Source of the DNA: Buddleja alternifolia
Taxonomy: Eukaryota; Streptophyta; Magnoliopsida; Lamiales; Scrophulariaceae
Assembly (NCBI GenBank): GCA_019426215.1
Contig: CM033394.1
Location: 14,838,195-14,902,194, forward strand
Length of the DNA stretch: 64,000 nucleotides
Direction: 5' to 3'
A program made the position numbers and the translations under genes. This document shows positions 12,855-24,353 of this stretch, one piece after another. Numbering within the stretch: position 1 is the stretch's first letter; every line of letters begins with the position of its first letter. The notes under the pieces are model-generated. The model searched no databases and was not told the DNA's origin. It worked only from the letters and a program-made list of their open reading frames with translations.

Positions 12855-13254
12855 AGCCGCCACCGGCAGAGGAGAGAGCCCTTGCGGTGGAGTTTGGTAG
12901 CAGGGTTGTCGGAGAGAGGAGAGAGAAGAATCAATTAGAATGACTGTTCGGGATTTTTTCGAGTATAATCCGGTTCAAACCCGAACTTTCTAATACTATC
13001 GGGCCGGATTTGTGTACGTTCGTTGGGCCTATACTTTGAGTGATTAAAAACTATTTATTATTGGGCTTGGGTGCTGTATTTGAGTATTACCCACCTACTA
13101 ATAAAGGTAAAGGCACTGAAAGTGAAGGATTAGGCGCACTATCATTGGCCCGATTCGATTGGATGGCGGATGGCCTATCATTTCCCATTTTTTCAACTTT
13201 TTAAAGATTTTTTCATTCCTGCTAAAAATATTTCAAATAAACGCTACAATAAAA
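12855..13254. other. Spacer with purine-rich and GC-richer patches, no gene seen
   Basis: This is DNA flanking the solo LTR. It contains GAGAGAGGAGAG tracts and a GC-richer patch. I find no convincing coding exon. Confidence 0.4.
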
Positions 13255-13490
13255 AATTCTAAAACAAATCTCAAATTTCCTTGAGAAATGGGTTTGATCG
13301 ACGATTATCTTATATTTTTCTCAGAAAATAAGATACTTTAATATTCTTGATTACAAAGTTTAACCAACAATGAAAATATTTTTATCCACCAATATCTCAA
13401 TATGGGCATCAAATAATCACATATCTTAATTTAAAATGACGCAAGATGCGAAATAACATCTAATTTGCTTATTTTTGGATGCGTTAATTG
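13255..13490 (+). repeat. Dispersed repeat, copy 1
   Basis: It is similar to the reverse complement of 26515-26730. Shared blocks include AATGACGCAAG followed by a related AAATAA tail, and AATAATCACATATCT. Its class is unknown; no ends or TSD were resolved. Confidence 0.6.
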
Positions 13491-13612
13491 ATGAGTTTAA
13501 CTTAATGTGTATAGATCTTTTTATAAAACAAAATCTCATCCACACCAATTTAATTCTTAGCAAAAAAAAAAATCTTAAAAAAAAACATATCACACTTAAT
13601 CATTATACTTTT

Positions 13613-13614
<2 letters not shown>

Positions 13615-13646
<32 letters not shown>
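13615..13646. repeat. (TA)n microsatellite
   Basis: An uninterrupted alternating TA tract of about 30 bp. It generates the Ile/Tyr-repeat tails of spurious ORFs on both strands. Confidence 0.95.
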
Positions 13647-13650
<4 letters not shown>

Positions 13651-13773
13651 AAATTAAACCCATCCAAACCCATTATCACCGTTATACCTCTAAACCCATC
13701 CAATATGGCCATCCCATCAAAGAAGCCCTTCTCACATTGACATATCGACACCATATCACGAATTCGGTGAATG

Positions 13774-13887
13774 CTGCAAAGAGAGCGGAGAGTCGACATT
13801 AGACACATTCTAAGGGAAGCAAACGGAGTTACAGACATGCTGGCTAAAGGGAGGATAAGACACAATATGAAGATCTTAGCTAGATGA
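13774..13887 (+). pseudogene. RNase H-like remnant of a LINE or related retroelement
   Basis: The plus frame from 13774 reads LQRERRVDIRHILREANG followed by VTDMLAKG, resembling the end of the plant non-LTR retroelement RNase H-like domain (xxVxHxxREANxxADxLAK). The domain is not complete: upstream and downstream frames are broken by stops. The 142-codon minus-strand ORF over the same DNA is a shadow that includes the TA repeat. Confidence 0.5.
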
Positions 13888-13890
13888 TTC

Positions 13891-14531
13891 GGACGAGTCC
13901 TCTCGACAAGCATACACATGATTGGCATTAAGTATCCTAGAATTGTTGCTAATAGTCTGGGTTTAACACACCGAGGTGACCATTCTCTTGTAATAAAATA
14001 GAAAAAGAGGTTGTAGTCATACAATAACAGTAATGCGTTGTTTTAAAAACTTTTGTTATATGAAACTATACAAATTTTCTATTTTAATTTGCTATGTAAA
14101 TGCACATTAATACTATGTATCTTTTTCGTTTAAGTTTGTGTTCTAAAACTAATATTCTTAGAAAAAAAATGTTTTATTTTCATTTTTTGCAATTCAATAT
14201 TTCATCATGCTTATCAACATTTTTTTTTTTTGGCCTCATTCCTGTCCTCAAAATCGAAATTGATAGATAAAATGACAAAAAAATAACATAATTGAGATAT
14301 GAAAATAACCACAATTTAGAAACAAATAAAAATGCAGGCCCTAATGTTTTTATGTCTTAGCTGGCTGGATTTGTTTTGTTCTTGTGGTTTGTGGTTGACA
14401 AAAGAAAAGACAAAAAATAGGAAGTTTTCCTCTTTGGCATACTGTATTTGATTGATGCATAAATGAAAGGGCAGAAATGCAGATTCCTTGTGATTCCTTG
14501 ATTCATATGCATTTGATAACCACACTCTAAA
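13891..14531. other. AT-rich spacer, no gene seen
   Basis: Poly-T and poly-A tracts and short ORFs only. No recognisable element ends. Confidence 0.4.
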
Positions 14532-15133
14532 GTCTACACCTATGATGTACGGATACTTCTAAAAATGACATGATGCAGTGTCGGATACTTGGGGGATACG
14601 ATACCCATGGGATACTCCTTGGATACGTATCGGATACGCCACGTGGCGTATCTAAAAATATAAAATAAAATAAATTATGGTTACCTTGTCCGAAACGTAT
14701 CCAAAACATGTCCAAGCCAGAAATTTGACAAAAACAACATTGCTCCCAATAAAAATATTCGTAATTTTGCGATATATGGTAAAGGTGATAGTGCAAAGGT
14801 TAGTCGCCCTAAAGATGGTAGATTAGTTAATGACAATTTGATATTAAAATAAAAAATAGATGAATATGAAAGTAGGGATATGACATGACAAATAACATTG
14901 GTAATTTTGAGAGACAGTGGATAAAGAAGAAAAAATCACAAGGAAAATAAAAATAAGAAAGATGAGGTGGCGCGCTAAGGATTCAAATAAGACGATAATA
15001 TATATATATATAATATTAGTAGTCGTATCCTCGCCGTGTCGTATCCTAAAATTTTGAAAAAATCGTATCGCCATACCCGTATTGTATCGTATCCATGTCA
15101 CTGTATCCGTACCCGTACAACCTAGGTCTACAC
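14532..15133. mobile_element. Non-autonomous hAT-like DNA transposon with 8-bp TSD
   Basis: The direct repeat GTCTACAC flanks the element (14532-14539 and 15126-15133). The element (14540-15125, 586 bp) starts CTATGATGTACGGATAC, and its other end in reverse complement starts CTAGGTTGTACGGGTACGGATAC in outline: an imperfect terminal inverted repeat. Both subterminal zones are crowded with GGATAC/GTATCC words (over ten in all), as expected of transposase-binding motifs. There is no transposase ORF. Class is inferred from TSD length and repeat organisation. Confidence 0.75.
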
Positions 15134-15541
15134 CGATACTTTTGACTATGAAGTCGATCAATCCTTTGATATGACTCTAGCTTTACAATAGTCCAATTTC
15201 CTCTTATGCCCCTAAATCTTTGTCAAAATATAGTATTTTTTTTTTCTTTTGGGGGGTGCTAAATTTGTCAAAATATAGTAGACATATATAAGATGTGTGT
15301 TATATTAAGAAAAAGACGATGTAGCAAACGAGGTCTTTTTCCAAGATGTAGTCCAATTGATAATCTTGTTCTAATTTCACTTGTATGTTTACGTCTCTCT
15401 ATATTAAGAGTAGTTTCTCAGCTTAAGTTGCATACTTTAGATGAAAGCTATTGATTGCATTTAATTCATGTCTTGAAATCTCGATATAATATTAATGACC
15501 GTCGTTCTTTTTGCAAGTTAACGCGATTTATTAGAAGATGA
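15134..15541. other. Spacer, no gene seen
   Basis: AT-rich sequence with a short G run near 15252. I see no coding or RNA gene. Confidence 0.4.
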
Positions 15542-16037
15542 GGCAAAATTTCAATTTTAGTCCCATAGGATCTCGTTATTCTATTTTTTGGCTCACATGT
15601 TATGGGATTCTAAAAACTGTCCTAATAATTCGAAAAAGTTGTAATGTTAGTCCTTTTTTTAAACAACATTAGTCACATACTTTATCTTGTATTTTTAAAA
15701 TTATATTTTGCCCCCTGAACTATACAAAATGTGTTAAACACCCCCCCTAAACATATTTTTTTTCACTTACCCCCCTAAATATATTTATATTTCACTTAAT
15801 TTTTCAGGGGGTAAGTGCATATTAATATTTATTTAGGGGGATTTAAAAAATATCTTGTATAGTTCAGGGGGCAAAATGCAATTTTAAAATGTAAAATAAT
15901 GTACGGGACTAATGTTACTTTAAAAAAGGACTAACATTATAACTTTTTCAAATTTTTGGAACGTTTTTTAGAATCTCGTAAAATGTGAAACTAAAACTAG
16001 AATGACCAGATCATATGGGATTATTTAAAATTTTGCC
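15542..16037. mobile_element. Foldback MITE (about 496 bp)
   Basis: Nearly the whole element is an inverted repeat: GGCAAAATTTCAATTTTAG at the left pairs with the reverse complement of the right end (GGCAAAATTTTAAATAAT). Inner blocks such as TTTTGCCCCCTGAACTATAC pair with GTATAGTTCAGGGGGCAAAA. The flanks AGAAGATGA and AGTAGATGA differ at one position and may be a 9-bp target-site duplication, which would fit the Mutator superfamily. There is no coding capacity. Confidence 0.75.
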
Positions 16038-16279
16038 AAGTAGATGATAAGAGTTGACGTGAATCTTAATATAATACGCTAAACTAGTGCGGATCTACTC
16101 TTTCATTTCTAAGTAAGGAACGATCCATAATGCACTGATTTGGTGAGCAAACGTGCAGTGTCATACAAGAACTAAATCTTATGAAGCACTGTTACAAATT
16201 CATCACGTGACATTTAGTGTGACAAATAATTAAATAGAAAAAGAGAATTTTAATAGGGTTGATGGCATGTACAACCTGT

Positions 16280-16792
16280 TGTTAAATTTTCAAGATTTGC
16301 ATGCAATAACATAAATATAAATTCTTTAGATTATCATGTGAAACAATTTGCATAAAATAATATAATTTAAAACATATAAAAGTAAGAACGGCTGGCCTGT
16401 AGGAGTCACGCCACTTGACGTTGTCCTAAGATCGTGCTGGCCTCCCCTCGTGCAGGTACTGTCGGCTCACCACCACTCCAAGATAAAACCCAAGAAGGCT
16501 ACGCCGGTGTTTTCTTTGTGAGCACGTTCACAAGAAAACTATGTGAACAAGACCTTATCCTAGTTGCCCAAAATATAGAGAAAATATAGATGATGAATGT
16601 TGTATGCTTGTGTTGTTGTGTCTTCTAACTAAGACCCCTAGGACCTATTTATAGTGTTAGGATGTATGTTGAAACCTAAAAATTAAAAGCACAAATCAAT
16701 ACAATGTGGGAGGTTATGGTCAATATTGTTAATGCAAATAATGAAAATATTAAATTTGATTTTTGAAGTTTTGAAACTTCCAATTTCCAACA
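16280..16792 (-). repeat. 3' LTR of the young copia element
   Basis: 513 bp, TGTTAAATTTTC...CCAATTTCCAACA on the plus strand. CTATTTATAG at 16645-16654 is the complement of a TATA box (CTATAAATAG) in the element's direction. Confidence 0.9.
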
Positions 16793-17340
16793 ATCCCCCA
16801 CAAGGTTTAAAACTTCAAATGATATATAAAATATATATAAAAGGGCAACTAAATACTATGCAATGGTTGCAGGAGCCTTCCGGGCTTGAACCTACACTTA
16901 GTGTTGATGATTTCCATTTGAGGGAGCCATAATGGACTACGCCTGGAATTAGGTCCCTTGGCCAAACTTCAATACATCATACACACAGTATCGACATCGG
17001 TCTCAGTTCGCGGGTTAGCGCATTAAAGGCCCTGCGCTCTAATCTTGATTCTCGTGAGGTCTCTAGGGTTAGCCCAACCCATAGCCACGGCCTATGTATG
17101 GCAACTCTCACTTAGGTGAAACCTCCAAGGGTACGTGTGAACTCTACCCCGCGGATTATTTCCCGCCTTGGTCTCATTAAGGATCAAAACCAACCTTAAC
17201 ATCACACTACAAAAGCACTATCACCTTAGGGACGGGAAGGAGACACTCTCCTCATAAATTAGTGCTAAATGAGTCACGCATTACAGGTTGTTCCTACCCA
17301 TTGAACCTTCTTCATGGGGTCTCCAATCACAAAGGTTGAG
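16793..17340 (-). other. 3' untranslated part of the young copia element
   Basis: Sequence between the end of the polyprotein and the 3' LTR. It begins (in plus order) with the purine-tract complement ATCCCCCA. The short plus-strand ORF across it is not supported. Confidence 0.6.
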
Positions 17341-20300
17341 TTACTCCTGGAGGTGACTCCCTTGTGGGCTTATGCCCATCCCCCTCGATGATTCATAAAC
17401 ACCCTTATTGGGTAGACCTTTAGTCAAATTATCAGCCAAGTTTCTCTCGGACTTGACAAAATTGAGTGATACCACATTTCTCTTTATTAAAGATTTTACA
17501 CTTTTATATCTTGCTTGTAAATGTCTACTCATTTTCTTATTAGAATGGGTTTGCTTCACAAGATCTATCACAGCCTTAGAATCACAATGTATAGATATGG
17601 CCGGTAAAGGTTTCTTTACTAATGGAATATCAAGTAAAAGGTCTCTTAGCCATTCACCAGTTGTACAAGTTAAATCTAACGCTATTAACTCAGCTTCCAT
17701 TGTACTTCTAGAAATAACAGTTTGTTTCTTAGATCCCCAAGTTATCGCTGCTCCCCCCAACATAAATACAAAGCCACTAGTAGATTTTATTTCGGAGCTA
17801 TCGGTAATCCAATTAGCATCGCTATACCCTTCAAGTACATTTGGAAAACCTTTATAGTATAAAGAAAAATTTAGGGTTCCTCTAAGATACTTAAGAATTC
17901 TTTCTAAAGCATTCCAGTGTTCTTTACTAGGATTATGAGTGTATCTACTAAGTCTTCCAACCGCATAACATATATCAGGTCTAGTTCTATTAGAAAAATA
18001 CAATAATGACCCTATAATTTGAGAATATTTCAATTGTGACACGGGTTCTCCCAATTTCTTATTTAGATGTACATTAGGATCATAAGGAGTAGACATTATC
18101 TTACAATCGTAGTAATTAAATTTTTTCAAGAATTTTTCAATAGCAATCGATTGATCTAGTGAGATGCCTTCTTTAGTTCTACTAACTTTCATGCCCAAAA
18201 TAATATGAGCTTCACCCAAATCTTTCATTTCAAAGTTATTAGACAAACAATCTTTCACAATTTTAATAAAATACAAATTAGACCCAAAAATTAATATATC
18301 ATCCACATATAAACATAGTATCACATATTCACCATTTTCTTCCTTAGCATAGACACATTTGTCATGTTCGTTTGATTTAAACCCATTAGCAAGTATAACC
18401 TCATTAAACTTTTCATGCCATTGTTTAGGAGCTTGTTTTAAACCATATAAAGATTTTACTAATTTACATACTTTATGTTCTTGCCCTTTAACATTAAAGC
18501 CTTCAGGTTGTTGCATGTAAATTTCTTCATCTAAATCTCCATTTAAAAACGCCGTTTTTACATCCATTTGATGAATTATTAATTTATGTATAGATGCTAA
18601 CGCCAGTAAAGTTCTAATAGTTGAAATTCTAGCGACAGGCGAGTAAGTATCAAAATAGTCAATTCCTTCTTGTTGTGTAAACCCTTTTGCTACTAACCTT
18701 GCTTTATATTTATCTATAGACCCATCCGCTTTTAATTTCTTTTTAAAAATCCATTTACATCCTATCGGCTTACTACCGGGTGGTAAGTTAGATAATACCC
18801 AAGTATTATTTTGAATAATCGAATTATATTCGTCATTTATGGCTTCTTTCCAAAAAGGTGCGTCTATAGAAGATATAGCTTCTTCATAAGTTTGGGGATC
18901 TCTTTCAACTAAAAATGTAATAAAGTCATCTCCGAAATTCTTTTCTACTCTAGGCCTCTTACTTCTTCTTAATTCTATAGATTCTTCTTCCTTGTTTTCT
19001 AAAATTGAACTGTTAGATGATTCACTTATATAAGATTCTATTCTTGGTGTTTCTAATTCACTTGTAATTTTTGTCTTAAAAGGGAAAACATCTTCAAAGA
19101 AAGTTGCATCTCTAGCCTCAATAATTGTGTTATTAGAAATACCACTAACATCAGAATTAACCACTAAAAATCTATTCGCACTACTATTTTGAGCATATCC
19201 GATAAATATAGCATCTATTGTTTTAGGACCTATTTTCTTCCTTTTAATATCAGGTATAGCTACTTTTGCTAAACACCCCCACACTTTAAGAAAATTTAGG
19301 TTAGGGACTCTCTTTTTCCACAATTCATAAGGAGTTTTATCATTATCTTTAACAATCACACGATTAAGTATAAAACACGAAGATAAAATAGCTTCCCCCC
19401 ATAAGTTTTCAGGTGCTCCAAAATTTAATAACATAGAGTTAACCATATCCATTAACGTCCTATTTTTCCTTTCAGCTACTCCATTTGATTGAGGTGAATA
19501 GGGAGGTGTGAATTCATGTATAATACCATTTTCTTCACAAAATTTTTCTAACTCACCCGAAGAATATTCTCCTCCTCTATCTGACCTTAATATTTTAATT
19601 TTTTTCTCTAATTGGTTCTCAACCTCAGTTTTATAAATCTTAAATTTTCCAAAGACTTCATCTTTAGACTTAATAAGATAAATATAACAATATTTAGAAA
19701 AGTCATCTATAAATGTTACAAAATATTTATTTCCACCTCTAGTTGGAGTTCTATTTGAATCACACACATCACTATGGATAAGTTCTAAGATAATTGACTC
19801 TCTGTGAACCGATTTATAAGCTCTTTTTGTTTGTTTAGCTTGTACACATATTTCACACTTATGATCAATATTTACTTGAGATTTTGGAATTAATCCTAAA
19901 TCCATAAGTCTCTTAACTTTTATATTACTAACATGTCCTAATCTTTTATGCCATAAAATATTAGATTCAATATTAAAAATAAAGGAGGAATTTTCATCAT
20001 TAAAAATATTTAATTTAAACAAACCATCACTTACAAAGCCTTTTCCAATAAAATCATTTTTTCTAGTTATTACAACTTTATTAGACTCCATAACTAGTTT
20101 ATAACCATTTTCAACTAAACAAGACCCACTAACTAAATTTCTTCTCACTTCAGGTACGTGTCGCACTCCATCTAGGGTTAATGTCTTTCCCGACGTCATT
20201 TTTAACTCAACGCTCCCGATCCCATGTATTTGTGCGACAGTGTTGTTTCCTAGTGTCACGCTTCTTCCACTTGAGTTCTGATATGTTTTAAACATTGATT

Positions 20301-21297
20301 TTTCAAAACAAACATGAATATTAGCTCCTGAATCTAACCACCATTCATTATTTTTATATGTAAAGTTTATTAAGGGAGTTAAAGATTCTAACCTGATAGA
20401 TGGTTCTCCATTGACCAACATGTTTACTTCTTGATTATTAGGCTTAGTGTTGAACCTAGAGTTGAACTTCTCGGTCTTCTTGTAGAAACAGTCTTTAGCC
20501 ATATGATTAGTTCTTCCACACACGAAGCAGAGCTTCTCTATCTTTTCTTTGCCTTTACTATCCTTATAGTTTAGTGTCTTAAATCGATTATTATTATTAT
20601 TATGACGGTAGTCTTTCTTCCAATTCTTGTGGTTCATTTTAAACCTATTTCCCCTAGGCTTGAACCTATTTTGGTTATGGTTTCTTTTATGTTCCACTAG
20701 GTTAGCCTTAGCTTTCAACCCTTCTTGTTTAACATTAATCCTATGTTGTTCTTCTACCCTCAAGGATTTAAAGACTTGACTTAAAGTTAACGACCCTTGT
20801 TGATGTCTAAGACCTCTAGCAAAATTAGACCATGAAGGTGGGAGTTTATCAATTAGACATGAAACTTTATAATCTTCACTAAATTTTGACCCTCCTTCTT
20901 CTAAAGGTTTTAGTAAGTCTTGAAATTCATGAATTTGTTCATTAATAGACTTTTCATCAACCATTATATATCTTGTAAAAGTAGAGGCATTAAATCTAAC
21001 AATACCCGCATCATCAATTCCATAATCGGCTTCTAAGGCATCCCAAAGTTCCTTAGCACTAGTAAAAGTATGATAAACATCGTAAAGTCTTTCAGACAAA
21101 GCACTAAGAATACGATTACGACAATGATAGTCTACATTTTCAGGGGTTTGCCAAGAGCTTGATTCAATATTTTCATCTATGGCAGACATAAACCCAAGAA
21201 CGGTCAACCAATATTTCAATTGGTTTTGCCATCTTTTAAAATTTAATCCGTTAAATTTCTCAGGTTTAACACTACTAGCGTCTTCACGAGATGCCAT
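17341..21297 (-). CDS. Ty1/copia gag-pol polyprotein, intact (1318 aa)
   Basis: A full copia polyprotein in one frame without a stop. Domains in order: gag (about residues 1-250), zinc knuckle CFVCGRTNHMAKDC (CX2CX4HX4C, about 257-270), aspartic protease with DSGAN (about 322), integrase with an H-H-C-C finger (HKRLGH...CEIC) and catalytic residues in HSDVC, IDDFSKY and NGVAERKNRT, reverse transcriptase with YVDD (about 1015), and RNase H with YSDANW and a later STMEAE. The start ATG at 21297 lies 1.1 kb inside the 5' LTR, a plausible leader. Gag-PR-INT-RT-RH order defines Ty1/copia. The product should copy element RNA to DNA in cytoplasmic particles and integrate it in the nucleus. With near-identical LTRs this copy could still be active; expression is not shown. 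Confidence 0.95.
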   Translation of the reverse strand: MASREDASSVKPEKFNGLNFKRWQNQLKYWLTVLGFMSAIDENIESSSWQTPENVDYHCRNRILSALSERLYDVYHTFTSAKELWDALEADYGIDDAGIVRFNASTFTRYIMVDEKSINEQIHEFQDLLKPLEEGGSKFSEDYKVSCLIDKLPPSWSNFARGLRHQQGSLTLSQVFKSLRVEEQHRINVKQEGLKAKANLVEHKRNHNQNRFKPRGNRFKMNHKNWKKDYRHNNNNNRFKTLNYKDSKGKEKIEKLCFVCGRTNHMAKDCFYKKTEKFNSRFNTKPNNQEVNMLVNGEPSIRLESLTPLINFTYKNNEWWLDSGANIHVCFEKSMFKTYQNSSGRSVTLGNNTVAQIHGIGSVELKMTSGKTLTLDGVRHVPEVRRNLVSGSCLVENGYKLVMESNKVVITRKNDFIGKGFVSDGLFKLNIFNDENSSFIFNIESNILWHKRLGHVSNIKVKRLMDLGLIPKSQVNIDHKCEICVQAKQTKRAYKSVHRESIILELIHSDVCDSNRTPTRGGNKYFVTFIDDFSKYCYIYLIKSKDEVFGKFKIYKTEVENQLEKKIKILRSDRGGEYSSGELEKFCEENGIIHEFTPPYSPQSNGVAERKNRTLMDMVNSMLLNFGAPENLWGEAILSSCFILNRVIVKDNDKTPYELWKKRVPNLNFLKVWGCLAKVAIPDIKRKKIGPKTIDAIFIGYAQNSSANRFLVVNSDVSGISNNTIIEARDATFFEDVFPFKTKITSELETPRIESYISESSNSSILENKEEESIELRRSKRPRVEKNFGDDFITFLVERDPQTYEEAISSIDAPFWKEAINDEYNSIIQNNTWVLSNLPPGSKPIGCKWIFKKKLKADGSIDKYKARLVAKGFTQQEGIDYFDTYSPVARISTIRTLLALASIHKLIIHQMDVKTAFLNGDLDEEIYMQQPEGFNVKGQEHKVCKLVKSLYGLKQAPKQWHEKFNEVILANGFKSNEHDKCVYAKEENGEYVILCLYVDDILIFGSNLYFIKIVKDCLSNNFEMKDLGEAHIILGMKVSRTKEGISLDQSIAIEKFLKKFNYYDCKIMSTPYDPNVHLNKKLGEPVSQLKYSQIIGSLLYFSNRTRPDICYAVGRLSRYTHNPSKEHWNALERILKYLRGTLNFSLYYKGFPNVLEGYSDANWITDSSEIKSTSGFVFMLGGAAITWGSKKQTVISRSTMEAELIALDLTCTTGEWLRDLLLDIPLVKKPLPAISIHCDSKAVIDLVKQTHSNKKMSRHLQARYKSVKSLIKRNVVSLNFVKSERNLADNLTKGLPNKGVYESSRGMGISPQGSHLQE

Positions 21298-22389
21298 TGT
21301 ATTTTTTGTTTTAATTTAATTAGTAACAATAGGAATTAATAAGGGCAAAGAAATGATAAATTTAAATGAAGCAATTAACTGTAGGAGTCAAAGAAATACT
21401 ATCAATAACAGCAACACTAACGCTTCACAAATATAAAATACCACAGATTTGTAACATACACTAGAAATGAATATGTGAGCAATATATCAAAACACTTAAC
21501 TCGCATGCAATGGAGTGATAAGAATAAAATCAAATTTGGTCAACCAGTAGTAAAGATCAACCGAATATTAGAATTTTTAAAGTAATTTATAAATATTAAA
21601 TCAAGCAATTTTCCCACAATTGATAAGTTTGTAGACGATTTCTGTTACTATTATTAGCACACAACACACAAATAACAAATTTTACCGTTGAATTATTAAA
21701 TGACACACATACAAGATTTATTAATTAAACGGTATGTAGGAATCAATAAGATAACATCAATAATTAATAATTACAAGATTATTTTCAAGTCACAAATATG
21801 AGTCAACAAATAATACTCCACTATTTTTAAATTGATAAACGGTTTCAAAGACTAATGCTATCAAACGAAATAAATAGCAATTTTACCGTTCAGATTACTA
21901 GTAAATTAAAATATTAAAATTTAAAACAAAACCATTTTCCAGCTAATATGCATGTAGTTCACTTTTACGTGGCAATAGTTGATGGACTTGTAGGTTTATA
22001 TCTAGCAAATTAGACACATGTACAGAAACTCTTCAGATGTTAGCTAGCTATCCAAACCAAAACCAAAATAATTTCTGTTAATTTTATATAAACATAATCA
22101 TCAACACTTGGCACAATCTTAATGTATTTAATAATTTGTTATTAGTAAATCAGTGAACATATTGTTTCAAATTTGCAGAGAGCATATAATTGCAGAATTG
22201 TTTAGAATATAGTTAATATAGAGTATTATATATTGAGAGTAAAAAATTTTTGTGAGTGATTTAAAAAGATATGCAAAACAATAACAACAAAGTATAAGCA
22301 ATGAACTAATTGCAGCAGATATGAAATTCAGTAGGCTATAACAGATTAAAATCAGAATTAGAGCAACCAATATCACGATCTTAGATTCT
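21298..22389 (-). other. Leader region of the young copia element
   Basis: About 1.1 kb of AT-rich, non-coding sequence between the 5' LTR and the polyprotein start. No long ORF is present. Confidence 0.6.
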
Positions 22390-22902
22390 TGTTAAATTTT
22401 CAAGATTTGCATGCAATAACATAAATATAAATTCTTTAGATTATCATGTGAAACAATTTGCATAAAATAATATAATTTAAAACATATAAAAGTAAGAACG
22501 GCTGGCCTGTAGGAGTCACGCCACTTGACGCTGTCCTAAGATCGTGATGGCCTCCCCTCGTGCAGGTACTGTCGGCTCACCACCACCACAAGATAAAACC
22601 CAAGAAGGTCACGCCGGTGTTTTCTTTGTGAGCACGTTCACAAGAAAACTATGTGAACAAGACCTTATCCTAGTTGCCCAAAATATAGAGAAAATATAGA
22701 TGATGAATGTTGTATGCTTGTGTTGTTGTGTCTTCTAACTAAGACCCCTAGGACCTATTTATAGTGTTAGGATGTATGTTGAAACCTAAAAATTAAAAGC
22801 ACAAATCAATACAATGTGGGAGGTTATGGTCAATATTGTTAATGCAAATAATGAAAATATTAAATTTGATTTTTGAAGTTTTGAAACTTCCAATTTCCAA
22901 CA
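22390..22902 (-). repeat. 5' LTR of the young copia element
   Basis: 513 bp, nearly identical to 16280-16792. The TATA box complement lies at 22755-22764. Differences seen include GACGTTG against GACGCTG and CGTGCTGG against CGTGATGG. Confidence 0.9.
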
Positions 22903-23810
22903 AAACCCATTACAATTATAATTGTCAATGAACCCATGCTGATTTGAAGTTTTTAGCTCTTCTAGATAATTTTCAAGACAAGCCGAGCGCAAGCCCAAGA
23001 CTAAGACTTCAAGCGCGTAGCAAAGGTATAGAATGCGCCCGAGCTCGTAGAGGTAAATAAATATTGTATACTATGTATGAAATAAATAATAAAGTTAATT
23101 TTTAAATAATTGTAAAATTTCAAACGATATTAAAAGCTAAATAAGATAACAAATTCCTAAAGTCAATATATTTCAATTTTAAAGTTTCTCCAACACAAAC
23201 ATTTACATAAAGTTCAAATAAAAAATTAATACAATTCAACCTTATTCTAAGTCTGAGTCTATTTTCTAACAGAAATACAAAATGTAAGTTGAAGGATTGG
23301 AATCTCATCTTCAAGTTGGTAATACATTACGCATTGAAATTATTGGGGTTTTGACTTCTAAAAATTAGATTTAATAATTATCGTTTAAGCATGGATGATT
23401 TTGAAAAATTAGAAGTTTTCGACATTACGATTTTTTTAAATATTAAATTTTAATTTACTTTGGTACGTGTGCTTTAAGAAATCGAAACAAAGTTGGGCCG
23501 ACTGGGCTCGTCTTAGTTGGAAAGCCGCGCTCGAGCTTAGAGAGAGAAAAAAAACTTGTTTTACAATTTCAAGTAATGACAACAAATGTTTGTAGAATAT
23601 CAAATTGAATATGAGTCTGATCAGGTTTTACTCGCTGTATAATCCTAATTAAAATTGGTCTTTTTCCAAATTTTATAAAAGTTTAGGAATTATAGAAAAT
23701 TAGCAGAAATTCAAAAATTCATAAAAGTAAATTGAAAAAATTAGTTGAAGCATAGGGGTCCAATTGGATGTGATGTTATTTCTCATTTTTCATTTTCCTT
23801 AGAAAAATTA
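22903..23810. other. AT-rich spacer, no gene seen
   Basis: Only short low-complexity ORFs. I see no element ends, RNA gene or splice-supported exon. Confidence 0.4.
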
Positions 23811-24353
23811 AGGCTTTGTTTGTTTATGTTTTTTAGATAAAATCTTGAAAATTTCTCGGGAAATGCGTACTACATGGATTCGTGTGAGAATTGATGTGAT
23901 GTATGTTGTGTTTGTTTATATTTTTAAATAGTAGTTGAGATTTGTAAAATGTGTCAAATCAATAATAATTGGTTGATGTATGATGAGTTAAATAATTGAA
24001 TTAATTATTTGTGTAATGATTATATGAATAAATAAATAATATAATAAGATAGATAGATATATAAAGTTAATTTAATATTAATATATTTTGAAATTTGAAA
24101 TTTGAAATTTATTATTAATATATAGTAAAAGTGGAAGATTGAATAAAAAAGTAATGGTTGGAGGAAATGATGTTGATTGATAAATGTGTGAAATGATTGA
24201 TATAGTGAGTGATATGTAGTTATATGGGGGATTGAAAAAGTGAAGTTGAAAAAAGTAGAATTTAGATGAAAATGGTTTGTGTTATGGATTTTTAGAATTT
24301 TGTGATCCAGGATATTGAAAATGGAATTTGAAAACATAAACAAGAAAGGCCTA
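23811..24353. mobile_element. AT-rich MITE-like element with inverted termini
   Basis: The left end AGGCTTTGTTTGTTTATGTT resembles the reverse complement of the right end (AGGCCTTTCTTGTTTATGTT). The interior is AT-rich and non-coding; the 159-codon minus ORF here is Phe/Ile/Asn-rich low complexity. I could not find a TSD, so superfamily is open. Confidence 0.45.

Larger units (their letters stand above)
16280..22902 (-). mobile_element. Complete, young Ty1/copia retrotransposon
   Basis: Two 513-bp LTRs (16280-16792 and 22390-22902) differ at only about six positions by eye. They enclose a single intact polyprotein frame on the minus strand. The plus strand after the left LTR reads ATCCCCCA, the complement of a polypurine tract TGGGGGAT. 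No TGGTATCAGAGC site follows the right LTR, so another tRNA or an internal tRNA site must be used. A clean 5-bp TSD is not obvious (CCTGT on the left, AAACC on the right). Confidence 0.9.

Noticed and set aside
13596..14024. 142-codon minus-strand ORF
   Set aside because: It ends in a (TA)n tract and is antisense to a better-supported RNase H-like remnant.
17408..17857. 149-codon ORF on the plus strand
   Set aside because: It is the antisense shadow of the RNase H end of the intact copia polyprotein; no domain is recognisable.
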